From Xiphophorus maculatus (Eukaryota > Chordata > Actinopteri > Cyprinodontiformes > Poeciliidae), in the NCBI RefSeq assembly GCF_002775205.1, contig NC_036443.1, forward strand, positions 31,340,217-31,404,216: a stretch of 64,000 nt of DNA. The letters run 5' to 3'. This document shows, one piece after another, positions 1-12,857 of this stretch (the stretch's first letter is position 1; each line of letters begins with the position of its first letter). The translations under genes and the position numbers were made by a program. Under the pieces are notes generated by a model that was not told the origin of the DNA, did no database searches, and saw nothing but the letters and a program-made list of their open reading frames with translations.

Positions 1-217
1 TGACTGTTAGGTTAATTGGTCTCTCTAAATTCTCCCTAGGGGTGTGTGTGTGTGAATGGTTGTTTGTCCTGTATGTCTTTGTGTTGCCCTGCGACAGACT
101 GGCGACCTGTCCAGGGTGACCCCGCCTCCCGCCTGGAACGTAGCTGGAGATAGGCACCAACAACCCTCCCGACCCCATTAGGGACAAGGGTGAACAGAAA
201 ATGGATGGATGGATGGA
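1..217 (+). mobile_element. 3' tail of a LINE (L2/Maui-like) retrotransposon
   Basis: The segment reads as the familiar fish LINE 3' end: a block with CCCTGCGACAGACTGGCGAC, then CTGTCCAGGGTGACCCCGCC, then GGAGATAGGCACCA, ending in a short TGGA/ATGG tandem run at about 200-217. This layout is typical of L2/Maui-type LINE tails in teleosts. No coding part is visible because the element is cut by the window edge or 5' truncated. The family name is from memory and the exact subfamily is uncertain. Confidence 0.75.
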
Positions 218-894
218 TTCTGGATTAAAAGTGACCGATATCGGCTGATACCGATATTAGTGCCGATATATCGTGGATCATTATTTTCCACTTTGAGTCA
301 AATTTATTTGTACAGAAAATTTCAGAAACACATCAGCTGAAATAAAATTGATGTTTTATTTCAACTTTTCAACTAAATGAAAAGTTTTAATCCAGATTAA
401 ATCTTAGATGTTCCTGTTAATCTAAAGCAGCTTCAGACCGACGGCTTTCAGTCGGAGTTTCGCCTCATTTTCAGGTTTCTGGACATTTGAGGTTCAGAGA
501 AGCTGAATGCTGCTTCTCCATGTCTGGTTCTGATGCAGACCGGAACCAGAACCAGAACCAGAACCAGAAGGTTGGTTCAACAGCAGCAGATCTTTCATGT
601 ATTTTGTTGCTGAACTGTTCAGTGATTTATAAACTAACAGAAGTATTTTAAAATCTGTTCTCTCTTTCATTTCCTATAAAAAAATGTAATAATGTTGAAT
701 CTACATATGTAAGAGATACAATAACAATAATAACAATAATAATAACAATAATAATAAGGTGGTGGCTACAGCAGCTTTTTCTGATGTGATCATGATAATT
801 TATCATAAACAAGGATTTTTTTCCTCCAGTTTTCTCTATTAGACGTTTATAATATTGAACTGAAATAAAACTGGTTTTTGTTTCTGATTATTTT

Positions 895-960
895 GGATTT
901 GAAGCTGGGTGGATTTGGAGCTGGGTGGATTTGGAGCTGGGTGGATTTGGAGCTGGGTGG
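895..960. repeat. 16-bp tandem repeat, four copies
   Basis: Four consecutive copies of GGATTTGGAGCTGGGT are present, the first with one substitution (GAAG for GGAG). This is a short minisatellite with no evident function. Confidence 0.9.
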
Positions 961-1603
961 ATTTCATGTCACTCTGATCTGCTGGTCGGATCTAAACACC
1001 ACCAGAGAAAAACAATCCAGAGTTTGAACCGTTTGATGTGTAATTAAATATTCAATCCTTAGCATGACAATAAAGTCTGACAGGAATCTGACAGGAAGTG
1101 AATCCTGTCAGATTCAAACTCAGGAGCAACAGATCATAAATCAATGATCAATTCGTATTTAAACCAAACAGCTGCTTTCTCTTCAAGAGGCCCTCTGTGC
1201 CATCACCCTAATCTTCATCTCCCTCCAGAGTCTTCATCATGCCATCATTTCCAGCCATTGTGAGGTATGAATACTTTTGAACCTTAGATGAACGTTTGCA
1301 GCTCAGAGTTTCAGTTTAAACCGCAGCAGAGGAAGATTTTCCTCTCCGTCCTTCATCGGGGAAACCGCTTCGTTTCTCACACCTTCAGTTTGTTTGGTCT
1401 GATGGTGGTTCTGGTGATGGTTCTGATGGCGGTTCTGTGTGTTAATGATCCCTGACAGCCCTGGTCTGCAGGAGGACCGGCGTCTCCTCTGTTCCTCCTG
1501 CAGTCCGTCAGCTGACGCTCCGCAGCAGGAAGCAACAAACGCAGCAACAACTGAAAGCAGCAAAGTGGAGAAACGAGGAGAAACTCACCTCCTGCAGCGT
1601 AGT

Positions 1604-1832
1604 GCTCCTCCTCTGCTCCTCCTTCTCTGCTCCTCCTCCTCTGCTCCTCCTCCTCTGCTCCTCCTTCTCTGCTCCTCCTTCTCTGCTCCTCCTCCTCTGC
1701 TCCTCCTCCTCTGCTCCTCCTCCTCTGCTCCTCCTTCTCTGCTCCTCCTCCTCTGCTCCTCCTCCTCTGCTCCTCCTCCTCTGCTCCTCCTTCTCTGCTC
1801 CTCCTCCTCTGCTCCTCCTCCTCTACTCCTCC
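1604..1832. repeat. Pyrimidine-rich 14-bp minisatellite
   Basis: About 16 copies of a 14-bp unit (CTGCTCCTCCTCCT and the CTGCTCCTCCTTCT variant) form a strand with C and T plus one G per unit. Because three units equal 42 bp, the array stays open as a low-complexity Leu/Ser/Pro peptide in more than one frame. That is a by-product of the repeat and not evidence for a gene. Confidence 0.9.
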
Positions 1833-3484
1833 GGGGTTCAGCAGGTGTTTTCCTCTCTGACCGAACCGGCAGGAGGAGGAAGATGAAGATCAGACTGTGT
1901 AACTGTTGCTTCCATCTACGGATCCACTAGAACTTCTGCTCATGTTTTCCTGCTGAGGAGCAGCAGGAGGAAGTTTTCCTCAGTTTGGACTTTCCCACAC
2001 CTCCTACCTCCCTCCCTCCTCTTCCTCTCAGTGTAGCGCTGTCCCAGAGTTCAGCGGTGCAGCCGCCGCCGCCGCTGCTCAGGCCATCTGTTGCAACACG
2101 TCTGCACGCCTGGCCCTCCACCCTCACTGCTCCTCCTCCTCAGGAGGAAGGAGGGACTTTGCTCTGCCTGTGAACCAATGAGGAGGTGCAGACTCCTCTC
2201 TCTCCCCGGCTGGAGGGACGACCCGAAAACGGGACCAAACCAGACAAATCCTGGGGGAAAGACATGCAGACGGTTTGAAACTGTCAGAGCAGCAAAACGG
2301 AAACAGATCAATAAAAATAAAGTCTGCAGCAAATCCAAAAAACCAGACCTGATTGGCTGCTGCAGGTCATGTGACACGAGTCAAGTTTTTGTCTCAGTCA
2401 TAAAGTGGAAAGATTTCTCTGGGTTAGTTTCAGTAGGAGCTCCAGACTGATGGCGGTTCTGCTGCCTCCAGATGAATCTCTGGCCCAGACTGAAAGGAGC
2501 AGCTGGATGTTTTCCATCCTGGGTTCCAGAGCAGAAACGCATCTAGAAGCTCTGGATCTGGACGCCGCGGCTCCTTCAGTCTGAACTTCTGATCAGCCAA
2601 CCAGATTCAGCAGACGCTGCTGAACCCAAAGAACACGCATCAGAACTTATTTCTTCCCACAAATATTTAAAAACTGTAAAAAAAATAAAAACAATGCAGC
2701 CATAAATGTCTGTTTGTATTTTCAGAGCTTCACTGGTGATGAGAATAATCTGTCCTTTTATTTAGTTTATCATTCTAGAGTAAACATTCAGGTTTGAAGA
2801 CATTGATTATTGACATCATCAGTTTGGTATCGACAGATATAAAATGGAAAATGATGGTGAATCATTTCTCAGTGAGGCTGAAGAAGCCGACAGCAGAGAC
2901 ACAAACCGTTCTGTCCTCATAACTCAGGTTTGTTCACTAAGTGATTGAAATCCTTTCAGTCCTGGAGTGAAACGATTCAGAGGAGCTGAAAGAAGGAAAT
3001 TTGTCCTCCTGACTTTGACTAGACGCCTGGTTGTTATGAAGTTGGAAAAATGATGAAAGTTTTTCCTTCCTGGCAGCTGGGAGGCGCTAACGTTAGCTAA
3101 CCTGGAAAACAGACACCAGGCTGCTGGATTGATTTCTAATGTTAGTTATTATGAGTATTTTGTTTCTGTCAGTGGAAGTGATGTTACTGGATCAGAAACA
3201 TGAAACTGATTGAAATAATTACAAATACATTCACTATTATTCTGTTCTGACATTTTATGTAATTTGTTGCACACCCAACAAAAGTGATGTCTTGACATGC
3301 AGTGGTTGTAAATTTGCTTTACTTTCCTATTTTCTGAAAATACAAATAACATTCATCAATCCAACGTGCGTCACACTATGGCTGCTATGTTCTTACGCTC
3401 AACACAAACGTAGGACCCAAGGCTGCCCTAAGCGCCTGATCAAAACTCATCCCTTTCTAAACTCATTTCACTCTCAGCCAGAAT

Positions 3485-3489
3485 ATATA

Positions 3490-3555
<66 letters not shown>

Positions 3556-3556
3556 A
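3485..3556. repeat. Compound (TA)n(TG)n microsatellite
   Basis: A run of TA dinucleotides passes directly into a TG run at about 3536. The surrounding sequence is AT-rich and shows no gene signal. Confidence 0.95.
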
Positions 3557-6355
3557 TACATGAATGTTCAGCTCAACATGGACAATGAAACGCAGTGCTT
3601 TTTATTAACAAAACAAAATATTCATAGGAAAGAGAATAGAATCATATTTTAATGGAAGATGGAGACGATGGTCCTTGATCTAAAGTCTAAACTGGTCCCC
3701 CACAAATTATTCCCTAAAAAGCTGCTAAAACCTGCATTTGTTATATCAATATTTAAAGACATTATTAATACCGTCTGGTATTTATAATAATAGTTTGTTG
3801 CCGAGTCTGGTTGGACTGCAGATTTTTTACACTTCGGTTCTTTTCATTCAACATTTTAAAGAGTAACTAAATCAAAGTTAACTGTTTTATTGCAGACAGT
3901 TTAAATTGTTCCCTGCTGTTTTTATAGAAATTGTGATATTTTCATATAATTTGCATAATTTTGCAGTTTTTGGCCTGAACGTGTCCCAGTGCTGCCCTCT
4001 TCAGGCTGAACAGTGGCTACTGCAGGTGGATGGTTCTGATGGTTCTGATGGCCCGGCTCGGTTCTTGGACTCCACTGTAAAAACGTTACCTGTTGCTGAA
4101 TCTCCAGTCTCTTATGTAACTAAACATGTCAGTTTCAGAGTTTTATTTTCACTAATCAGTTTTTTATGCTGATTTAAACTGTTTTCATCTCATGACCTGC
4201 TGGTTTCTTCACTTTGATCAAATGCAGTTTTCATAATTCACTGCTCATCATTTAAAACTAACCTGAAAAATATCCTCAGCTAATAACGTCTGCAGGTTTA
4301 ATCCTCACGTTTGTTGGTTTAAAACATTTCATGAGAACTAATTTCATTTCATTTTAAAGAAACGTTGTGAATAAACGATGTAGATGTTGAATGTTGACGG
4401 GACGTAGATGCTGTGGAGGCTGGCCGCTGCGTGCAGACGGTGATTCATCCCTTCACATCATTAAACACACAGGAATGGACACGCTGCTGCTTTCTGCAGC
4501 GTTCAGCTTGTGGCCCGCGAACCGCGCAGGCTGGCCGAGATCTGGACCCGCAGAGAGAGAATGGAGCGGGATGAAAAGGAGTGCAGATTGTAATGGAGCT
4601 GCTGGCAGAGCTCCTGGTGGCTCATGGGTATTCATGCAGCCGCTGGCGAACAGAGGGGGGAGGCGGCGCCGGGTTTCAGCTGAACAACAGGTCTGCTTGT
4701 GGCCTTCTCTGCTGAAGAACCATGCAAATCCACCCAGACATCGATTACATGAAATTAGGCTGTAAATGTGTGTAAACGTCACGGCGGAGCGACTCAGGGT
4801 CCACCAGGAGAAAACTGCTGCAGCTGCAGATTTAGAACCAGCAGACAGCAGAGCAGAAACAAAGTCTGCTCAGAAAAACAACTAATATTTCAAAAACTAA
4901 AATACCAAAAATAAAGATCTTTGGCCTTTTGCTTCGATTAACACAAGTTTCTCTGCAGAACTCAGAGCTTCACGTGACGACTGCCTGTTTCTGTCTGCTC
5001 AGGTTTTCTGACTCATCTAATCTTCATGTGATTATGGAGGTTAAAGGGGCATTATGAAGATTTAGGTCTGAATAATGCGCTGCAGTGTTGTGTGACTGAG
5101 AACCGAAACAATGAGGCACAGTGAGGAGAGACGTTGGACTGGAGCCTGTTCAGCAGAACTCTGGCTGGGTTGGAGGTCCGATTCGCTCCAGGAGGTTTGA
5201 ATCAAGAAGTTCTGCTCCCATTAAAGTCAATCAGATCCAGGAAGCAACAGTTACACATGTGACATTTTGAGCTTGTTCACATAGAAATATAAAAACAGAA
5301 AGTTGGAAAATGTTTGACTTTTGTCACATGGAACTTCGACCAATCAGAGAAGGTTTCACTGACTGACCAATGAGCTGCAGCCACGTTCAGCATGGAGGAA
5401 CATCGCTTTAGATGAGAGACTTCCTGTCCAGCAGACACTTCACACAGAGAAACACCATCCAATGGAAACTCGGTGCTTCCAGAATGTGAGTCGTTTCCAC
5501 TGGAAGTTTCATCTTGTCTTTTTTTGTTCATTTCAGGATTGTAAATCCAACGGCCGCAAGACTTCAGTCAATTCCAGGAAAATCTTCTGGCTTCGTTCTC
5601 GATGCCTCGTCTGTCACAGACTGCTTTGGAAATGATTCCCTCTGATTCCACGGCCAAGCAAATTTCCTGGAGACAAGCAAACTGTGAGCGATTCACAACA
5701 AGATGGCGTCCGATGTGTTGGGTTTGAGGAGTTCTGCCCGAGCGTGGAGCTCATTAGAGAACGTTCTGCTTCTCACCGTCTGATGAGGCGGGTCCCGTTT
5801 CCTCCGGGTGGGACAGAACATCCTGCCTGCCTTCAGGACCATCAGTGAGTTGGTGTTTTGTTCCTGAAGGACGTCAGGATGAAGATCCTTCAGAGGTAAC
5901 GCTCTGACCCAAAGCCTGGGGATGAGAAGTTCTGGTAAGAGGAACTGGATCATGGAAACGAGTCGCAGGCAGATCCAGAACCATCCCTGCAGGGACGAAG
6001 CCATTTTCCATCAGCATGGCTTCAGCCGGTTCTGGCCCGGTCCGGCTGGGTCCGACTCATCTCTAGTAGCATTAGCTGTGCGGCTCTGCCGGTGCCGGCC
6101 GGTCATGTGGTCATCGTTTGGCTGCATGTTTGAAAAAATTTAAATGTGGAGCCACACTGTAGATCTATGGCTGATAGATGCTGTAAACATCCTGGACCGC
6201 AGTTCTTGAACCGGCCCACAGTACCGAGGAACAGAGCGGAACTGGAGCGGAACCGACCTGGACGTTAACCGGCTGAAGTGAGACTGAAGGGCCTGAGTCT
6301 GTTTGGGAAGAGTGAAAAATGTTCTGCTGCAGAACCGACACCTTAGCGACGACCC

Positions 6356-6545
6356 GGTCACCAGGTCCAGTTTCCAGGTCACCAGGTCCAGTTTCCAGGT
6401 CACCAGGTCCAGTTTCCAGGTCACCAGGTCCAGTTTCCTGGTCACCAGGTCCAGTTTCCAGGTCACCAGGTCCAGTTTCCAGGTCACCAGGTCCAGTTTC
6501 CAGGTCACCAGGTCCAGTTTCCAGGTCACCAGGTCCAGTTTCCTG
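6356..6545. repeat. 21-bp minisatellite, nine copies
   Basis: Nine copies of a 21-bp unit (GGTCACCAGGTCCAGTTTCC plus A or T) occur in direct tandem with almost no divergence. This suggests recent expansion or homogenisation. Since 21 is divisible by three, several frames stay open on both strands. I do not regard these frames as coding. Confidence 0.92.
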
Positions 6546-8784
6546 TAAAGCTGTTTCACATGAGGCGAATCTTCAGAGGACTGGATCCTTCGGCTTTAAT
6601 GTGGGCCGAAGAATCAGCAGATCAAGATGCTTTCTGGAGCCGAGGACACTGAGCTTTTTAATTTGAGTCACCCGGTTCTGACCGGCTCAGGTTAGAGGTC
6701 AGATGCGTCTCGTTGAGCATTTAATACTCTGGTCTCTGGATGCTTCCTGCCTGTCCTCACAAAGCGACGCCGATGCCTGAAATATCAGCATCACTTTCTG
6801 TCTCAGAGAATCTCAGCGCTGCAAAAACATTCCAGGCTCGGCGCCCGGCAGGAGGCCGATCGGCCCGGTTCAGACAGCACTCCATCGTCCAGAAAGAAAC
6901 GGACCTGCTGGACCGAGTCAACTTCCTCTTGACTTACAGCCGTCAGAGTTTTACCAGAAACTCCAGAGGAGAACGATCAGAACAACGAACAGATTCACAG
7001 ACTGACAGCTGAGATTCTCATATTCCAGAACAAGAAGAGATTCTGATTTCTTCCAACTTCAATTTGTTTTTCAAAAGCACAACAAAAGTCAACGCAAAGT
7101 CCTGGACAAACGAGTCACTTTAATTTTATCGATACACAATCAATACACACATGTTGATTGATCCTGCTGATCAAACGGTACAATAAGCTCAATTAATTAT
7201 TCAAATTACTTTAAACATTTTCTAAGTAAATGAATCATTGGCTTCATACTGAGCATGAAAGTAGCAACACTGGAGAGGAAAATCTTCCTTTAACAGGAAG
7301 AAACCTGCAACAGAACCAGAACCAGAACCAGCAGTCATCTGACGACCAGCTGGAGGAAACAGATGAACAAATTTCTAAGTTAATGAAAAGTAAAAAGTTA
7401 AAATCAGGAGGATGTTTGGTTATTGGCAGCTGAGGCAGAACGAGAGGAAACCAGAGAAAACATGAAGCTGAAAATGAAATGATGAAATAATGATGGAGGA
7501 GAAGAAGGAAGGGTGGAAGACTAAGTCTGAGTAAAGCCTTCAGGTATCAGAACCGGGTCCGGATCGGACCGCTCGCTCCACCTCCCCAGAAGAAAATCAG
7601 AAAGTTTCTCTAATGTTTGCATTTCCTCTTTCTGTCAGAACCGAACTCTGGTGACCCGGGATGAGAGCTGGGATCATGACGGATCAGAACCAGCCCGTCG
7701 GTACTGCAGAGCGACATCCCATCATCCCTCAGGAACATCGAAACCCTCCAGCAGCATCAGCAGGAAGCTGATCTCCGCTCCTTTGGACTGAACCGAGTCC
7801 AGAACCGCAGGGAGCAGACGGTACTGCAGAACCTCCTCCACCTAAACCACCCAGAGTTAGGAGCTTAGGTCTCTGGTCCGCTTGGCGTTCACATTCAAAC
7901 CAATCTATTTATAAAATCCTGCTTTCCAAACACTGCCTGTCATTTCTGTCACCATTGATTTAAATGAATGATTTTGAATGAATCATTCTTCGTTTCAGGT
8001 GAAAACACAGAATGAGTCGTTTCCATCAGTCTACAGAAAAACATTTAATGATTCAGGACTCATATGTCCAGGTGTTAAACTCCAGATCTGCAGGTTTTAG
8101 ATGAGCCACAGGTAGAAAACCCTGGAATGAAACGGTTTCATTTCCTCCTCCTGGTGTGGATCGGTCCTCCAGAACCTTAATGACCTCATTATTCTGTTCA
8201 GGTTCTGCAGCAGAGGCTCATCTAAAGGTTTCAGGGCAGTGAACCTCCAGGACTGGAGTTTGACCCCTGTGATATAGAGGGTCACAAACCCAGCTTTTAT
8301 TTTGATAGTCCATTTCCACATTTTAGCAAATAAACTTTCAAAATAGCTAAACATTTAGCTCCTAGCTAAATACTAGCTTGATAATTGCATATTCAGTTTG
8401 AAACTGTGAAATTTCATAACTTTGTAAAAATGTAACTTTGAAAAACAAACTCATTATTTTCTCCTGACCGGATAAATGATTCGGATTATTGCCGATAATT
8501 ATTGACCGGTTAACGTCGCCAACGGGCCGATAGCAGCAGCAGGTTAGCATCTCCACCACCCAATGAAAGACTTTAACTCCACAGCTGTTAAAGATTTCAC
8601 CTTTTCAAGTCCAACTGGGCCTGAACAGAAACACTGGGCCGTCTCCCAGCAGAACCTCATCATGTCGGTATCATCGACTGGGAGACAAACGGCGGCAGAA
8701 ACAAATGCAGCCATATCAACCTGTGGCATCGTGACCCGTGGATAAAACACTCAACGAACAGGCAGCAGCTTCCTGAGCCGAACG

Positions 8785-9005
8785 GACTCGTCAGGAACCA
8801 GTGGAGCGGCGACGGAGCGGATCCGTCAGGAACCAGGGGAGCAGCGACGGAGCCGAACGGATCCGTCAGGAACCAGGGGAGCAGCAACGGAGCCGAACGG
8901 ATCCGTCAGGAACCAGTGGAGCGGCGACGGAGCGGATCCGTCAGGAACCAGTGGAGCGGCGACGGAGCGGATCCGTCAGGAACCAGTGGAGCGGCGACGG
9001 AGCCA
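8785..9005. repeat. GC-rich minisatellite of about 32-40 bp
   Basis: Six copies of a block with GATCCGTCAGGAACCAG followed by (T/G)GGAGC(G/A)GC(G/A)ACGGAGC are arranged in tandem. Some copies carry an extra CGAAC segment, so unit length varies. No coding signal was seen. Confidence 0.85.
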
Positions 9006-9604
9006 AACGTTTCTCGATTCCTTCACACAGAGGAACAGCAGCTGAGGATAATCGGTTCACGAGCCTCGTTAGGGTACCAGCAAATACTGTCGGTTCTGAA
9101 GTTCTGTCATGTTCGGCTCCCAGTCTGCAGGTACTGGAAGGTACTGGTGTAAACCTGCTGCTCAGCTTCCAGAACCAAGAACAGAACAGCTGCTAACGGT
9201 TCTGCTAACTACCCTCCAGATAAGATCAGCACTGCCGTAATGGTCCCAGTAATGGTCCCAGTAATGGTCCCAGTAGTCCTGAATGTTTCCGCAGTAGTCC
9301 ACCAGGTTCTGGGAATAATTGCATCCAGAATCCCAGCAGGAATCCAGAACAACTGGAAACGATTCCAGGTTTAACTGGTTCCAGGAGGAAATCTCTCCTC
9401 AGGTTGTTCTCACCCAGAGTTTCCCCCGACTGTTACCCCGGGGGGCAACAAGGCCGACCTTACCCCCTTATTCCCCCCGACCCCCAACAAGATCACAGCA
9501 TGTAGTAACTGAAGAGTTCAGAGGTCACTGATTTTATCAGCCTAAGCAACAGCAGGTCATGCTGAGTGAGTCTGTCCCAACGCGGAAATCACTGCATGAT
9601 GCAA

Positions 9605-9760
9605 TGAACCGCATGCTAAGCTAAACCAACAAGCTAAAGCACTAAGCTAAACCAACAAGCTAAAGCGCTAAGCTAAACCAACAAGCTAAAGCGCTAAGCT
9701 AGACCAACAAGCTAAACCGCTAAGCTAGACCGACAAGCTAAAGCGCTAAGCTAAACTGCT
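9605..9760. repeat. Minisatellite of about 26 bp rich in AGCTAA
   Basis: Five to six imperfect copies of a unit combining GCTAAACCAACAAGC and TAAAGCGCTAA lie in tandem. The GCTAA words resemble the dispersed AGCTAA motif seen elsewhere in the window. Confidence 0.85.
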
Positions 9761-10300
9761 AGCTCAGCTTGCTGGAGTGCATCACTAATTTTCAAAGCAC
9801 CGACACCAAAGTTGTCACAAGTTTCTCCTCCTGCACAGTTTCTACCGGGTCAATCTGGACTCTCCTGGCTTCATTAGCAGCTTTCCCTCCCCAGACTGTT
9901 TCTGATAACCATGTTAATGTGTTGAATGTCCGTCAGCTCCTGTTGGGACTCAGCAGATCCATCCTGTGATCAGTGCTCCATCTGCTCTGGATCAGAACCA
10001 GGGATTCAAAGATGGCCGCCACCCCAAAGGCCCGGCTTGTCGTCACGTTTGGTTTTAAAACGAAACAATCGGCATCCATGTGGAAAAACCAGAGCTGGCT
10101 CTCAACCCATCAGAGGAAACGCGTTTCCATTCAATAAGCTGCAAATTAGCCTGACCTCTGACCTCTGACCCCCGCCTGTCTGTGCATGCTCTGTGGCCTC
10201 GGCATCCATCCGTCTTGGCTGGCTCGCTCCTTTCTTCTCTCTCTGCCTCCCGTCTTCAGAGGCCCTGTCAGGGCCCGACACACACCAGCCATCAGTCAGA

Positions 10301-10422
<122 letters not shown>

Positions 10423-10734
10423 GGACAGACATGGGAAACGAGGGGGAGACGGTCATTAACGCCACAAAGGAGGCAGAGTGGATAAACCAACATCTGATGG
10501 ATGGATGAAGAGATGGACAGAGGGATGAAAGAGGGATGGAGTTTAAATAGAAATTGAATAAAGAAAATATCTATTAAAGTTTCAGCTTCAGCCGCTCTGC
10601 AGAGTTCGGACGGTCGTCACATTAAAATGAATTCCTCTGTTTCTCTGGTGTGGAGGAGAAGATCACCCTGAGGGGTGTGTGTGTGTGTGTGTGCGTGGGT
10701 GTGCACGTGTGTGTGTGTGTGTGTGTGCGTTTCC

Positions 10735-11775
10735 CAGTGGTGGGAAGTAACGAAGTACAAGTACTTCGTTACTGTACTTAAGTACAATTTTCGTGTATCT
10801 GTACTTTACTTAAGTAGATTTAATAATGGATACTTTCTACTTTTACTCCACTACATTTAACAGTAAGTATCTGTACTTTCTATTTCACTACATTTCTATA
10901 TAGCGTTTCGTTACTCGTTACATCCAAGACGCATTTCAGTTTTTTGATTTGTTCGTTAGTTTGAAAGTATCCAATGGCGAGAGCAGAATCAGTCCGCTGA
11001 ACCAATCCAAAGCGGGAAATAACCATTAGGCCCTCCCTCAAGAAGAGCAGCACAGTACGCAGGACCTGCAGAATCATTAACTCCCAGAATGGAGTCCAAG
11101 GACAGTCATCCTCCAGAAGACCTGCCCCACCCATGGCCTTATTTAAAAGATTTCTTTGAAATAACTGGGTCAAAAAACGCTTCCTGGAGATTCCAATGCC
11201 GCCTTTGCCTTCCCCGAAAGCATGAAATTCTATCTTTCAAAAATTCACCATCAAATTTGAAAAAACTTATTGAGGTAAGTTAAGTTGCTAAACGCTATCG
11301 ATGTTAAATTAATTTGTGTTAGTGAAGTTTTATGTAATCTTAGCAAGCTTTTTGTTGAACTCGACTGCAGTAAATAAATACAATTACTGTATATTGTTAT
11401 AAGCTAGCATGAACTTGCAAGTAACAGTGATTACTGCGGTCGTGATCACGTCTCCCGCCATGAATGTTACATATAAGTTGACGCTAAACTCCTTTACGTC
11501 CTGGTTATTGAATAAATGTTAGCGCCATTAAAATAATCTCCATGTAACAGTTACAGTCATATTCAATAAATTAGAATATGGGTTCCAATGAGACGCGACA
11601 TTGGCGGACATGCCCGCCCACAGAGTCAGCTTAAGTAGTTTTAAAAGCTTGTACTTTCTTACTTTTACTTAAGTAAAATAATAATGTGGTACTTTGACTT
11701 TTACTTGAGTAAATTTTTGTCTGTGTATTTGTACTTTTACTTAAGTACATTGTATGAGTACTTTCTCCACCACTG
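10735..11775 (+). mobile_element. hAT-type DNA transposon, short, with BED-finger exon fragment
   Basis: The element begins CAGTGGTGGGAAGTAAC and ends in CCACCACTG, giving a 9-bp perfect terminal inverted repeat followed by a looser AGTA-rich inverted region built from AAGTACTT/ACTTAAGTA words. It is flanked on both sides by the identical 8-bp sequence GCGTTTCC (10727-10734 and 11776-11783), the target-site duplication length expected for hAT elements. Total length is 1041 bp, too short for a full hAT transposase, so it is non-autonomous or internally deleted. It carries one coding-looking exon at about 11089-11274. Confidence 0.9.
11089..11274 (+). pseudogene. BED zinc-finger-like exon fragment inside the hAT element
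   Basis: The frame starting at 11089 reads about 62 residues with an aromatic tryptophan (SWRF), a CRLC Cys-X2-Cys pair and then SPSNLKKLIE, which matches the layout of BED fingers in hAT transposases and ZBED proteins. In typical BED fingers the NLKK is followed by a zinc-binding His (NLKKHIE). Here Leu stands in that place, so the finger is probably broken. A good splice donor, GAG|GTAAGT, follows at 11275, suggesting this was a 5' exon of the transposase gene. No other transposase exon is visible before the element ends. Confidence 0.6.
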
Positions 11776-12382
11776 GCGTTTCCTCAGTGTGCAGTGAGAA
11801 GTTCTGCTGACTGAACGGTTTGAAAACGTCCAGCATGTTCCTGCTTCCTCCATTACCTGGTTGGGTTTTCTCCAGTTCTGCAGAGTTGAAACTCGCAGCA
11901 GCAACGGCAACATGTGCGTGTTGCTAAACTTTGCTGCCCAGAAGTTGCCTACAGCAGCTTTAAATATAAAGCAGCAGCAGAAACGCAGCCGGCATCGACT
12001 GGCTGTAAATCAGCTGTTACCAAGCAACAGCTGAACAGAACATCCTGGAGGAAACGGATCAGAACCGCCTGTCCTCCAGGGAGACGCCCGAACGGGGAGC
12101 TATGGTGGTAACCATAGCAATGCAGGTGATTTAGACCACAGTAAGTCAGTGATTGGAGGTGAGGGTGCAGGGGTGAGAGTTCAGGGGTCAGAGGTCATCT
12201 ACAGTTCACTTTCATCCCGAGGTCTCCAAAGTCCGGAGATTACTCAGTACCATCTGAGTCTGGACTCTACCGGCGCCGGAACACGACGGTCGGTCGCCTT
12301 GAGGCTTTTACTTCGTCGGTTTCTCTGTAAAAATGTTCTTAGGGTTCTGAGTGGTCGGCTGCACAGGCGGCTATTCCTCCTG

Positions 12383-12540
12383 CTAGCGCTAGGCTAGCAT
12401 GTTAGCTTTGGTTGTATTTACCCAGAATGCCCTGCGCTGTAGTCCTGCTTTTTGAGCGGTCTCCGGTCCGCTTGGAAGTGGACTACAGCGCAGGGCATTC
12501 TGGGTAAATACAACCAAACCTAACATTAGCCTAGCACTAG
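12383..12540. repeat. Long inverted repeat (foldback), arms about 60 bp
   Basis: The left arm at about 12383-12445 and the right arm at about 12480-12540 are near-perfect reverse complements, separated by a 34-bp spacer. Both arms contain CCCAGAATGCCCTGCGCTGT or its complement. A single-orientation relative lies at about 19985-20125, continuing into the same GCCAAAGACTAA and GAAATCCTCCAAC words found after the right arm here. The structure therefore looks like two copies of one dispersed repeat joined head to head. No transposase or terminal duplication is evident. Confidence 0.85.
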
Positions 12541-12827
12541 CAGCAGAAATGGCTCCTGGTCTTCAGCCAAAGACTAAAGAGAAATCCTCCAACACTAAAA
12601 TCCTCCATCTTGTTTCCATCTGGTGAAGAAGGAAGTTGCTCTCAGTGTCTTCAGAGGTTTTCGTGTCGTTTCCTTCAGTGGTTCTTGGTGCAGCGCCCCC
12701 ACAGGCCAGGAGGGGAACAGGTTGGTTTGGGTCAGAACCACAGCAGCTGGAGGTGGAGCAGATGATGGAGTTCTGGTAAAGTGGAACCGGGTCATCTGGA
12801 CCATCAGGAGGGAGCAGAAGAAATATT

Positions 12828-12857
12828 TTCACCACATAACCACCGTTATGTGGTGAA
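12828..12857. repeat. Perfect 13-bp hairpin
   Basis: TTCACCACATAAC and GTTATGTGGTGAA are exact reverse complements around a 4-base CACC loop. The right-arm word GTTATGTGGTGAAGAG recurs at about 12928-12943. No gene abuts it. Confidence 0.9.

Larger units (their letters stand above)
218..10300. other. Gene-free, repeat-bearing interval
   Basis: I see no conserved exon on either strand. The stretch holds short tandem repeats (538-570 CAGAAC units, 718-760 AATAAC units, 895-960, 1604-1832, 3485-3556, 6356-6545, 8785-9005, 9237-9275, 9605-9760), a fragment at 7870-7905 related to the 12.4-kb and 20.0-kb repeats, and AT-rich unique DNA. Open frames here are short, lack recognisable domains, or coincide with tandem repeats. 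A distant exon of an unrecognised gene or a non-coding RNA cannot be excluded. Confidence 0.6.

Noticed and set aside
1439-1930. Open frame of 163 codons rich in Leu, Ser, Pro and Cys
   Set aside because: It is the translation of a 14-bp CT-rich minisatellite; overlapping frames are open for the same reason.
6140-6666. Overlapping open frames on both strands reading VTRSSFQ, RSPGPVS or KLDLVTW repeats
   Set aside because: All derive from the 21-bp tandem repeat, whose length is a multiple of three.
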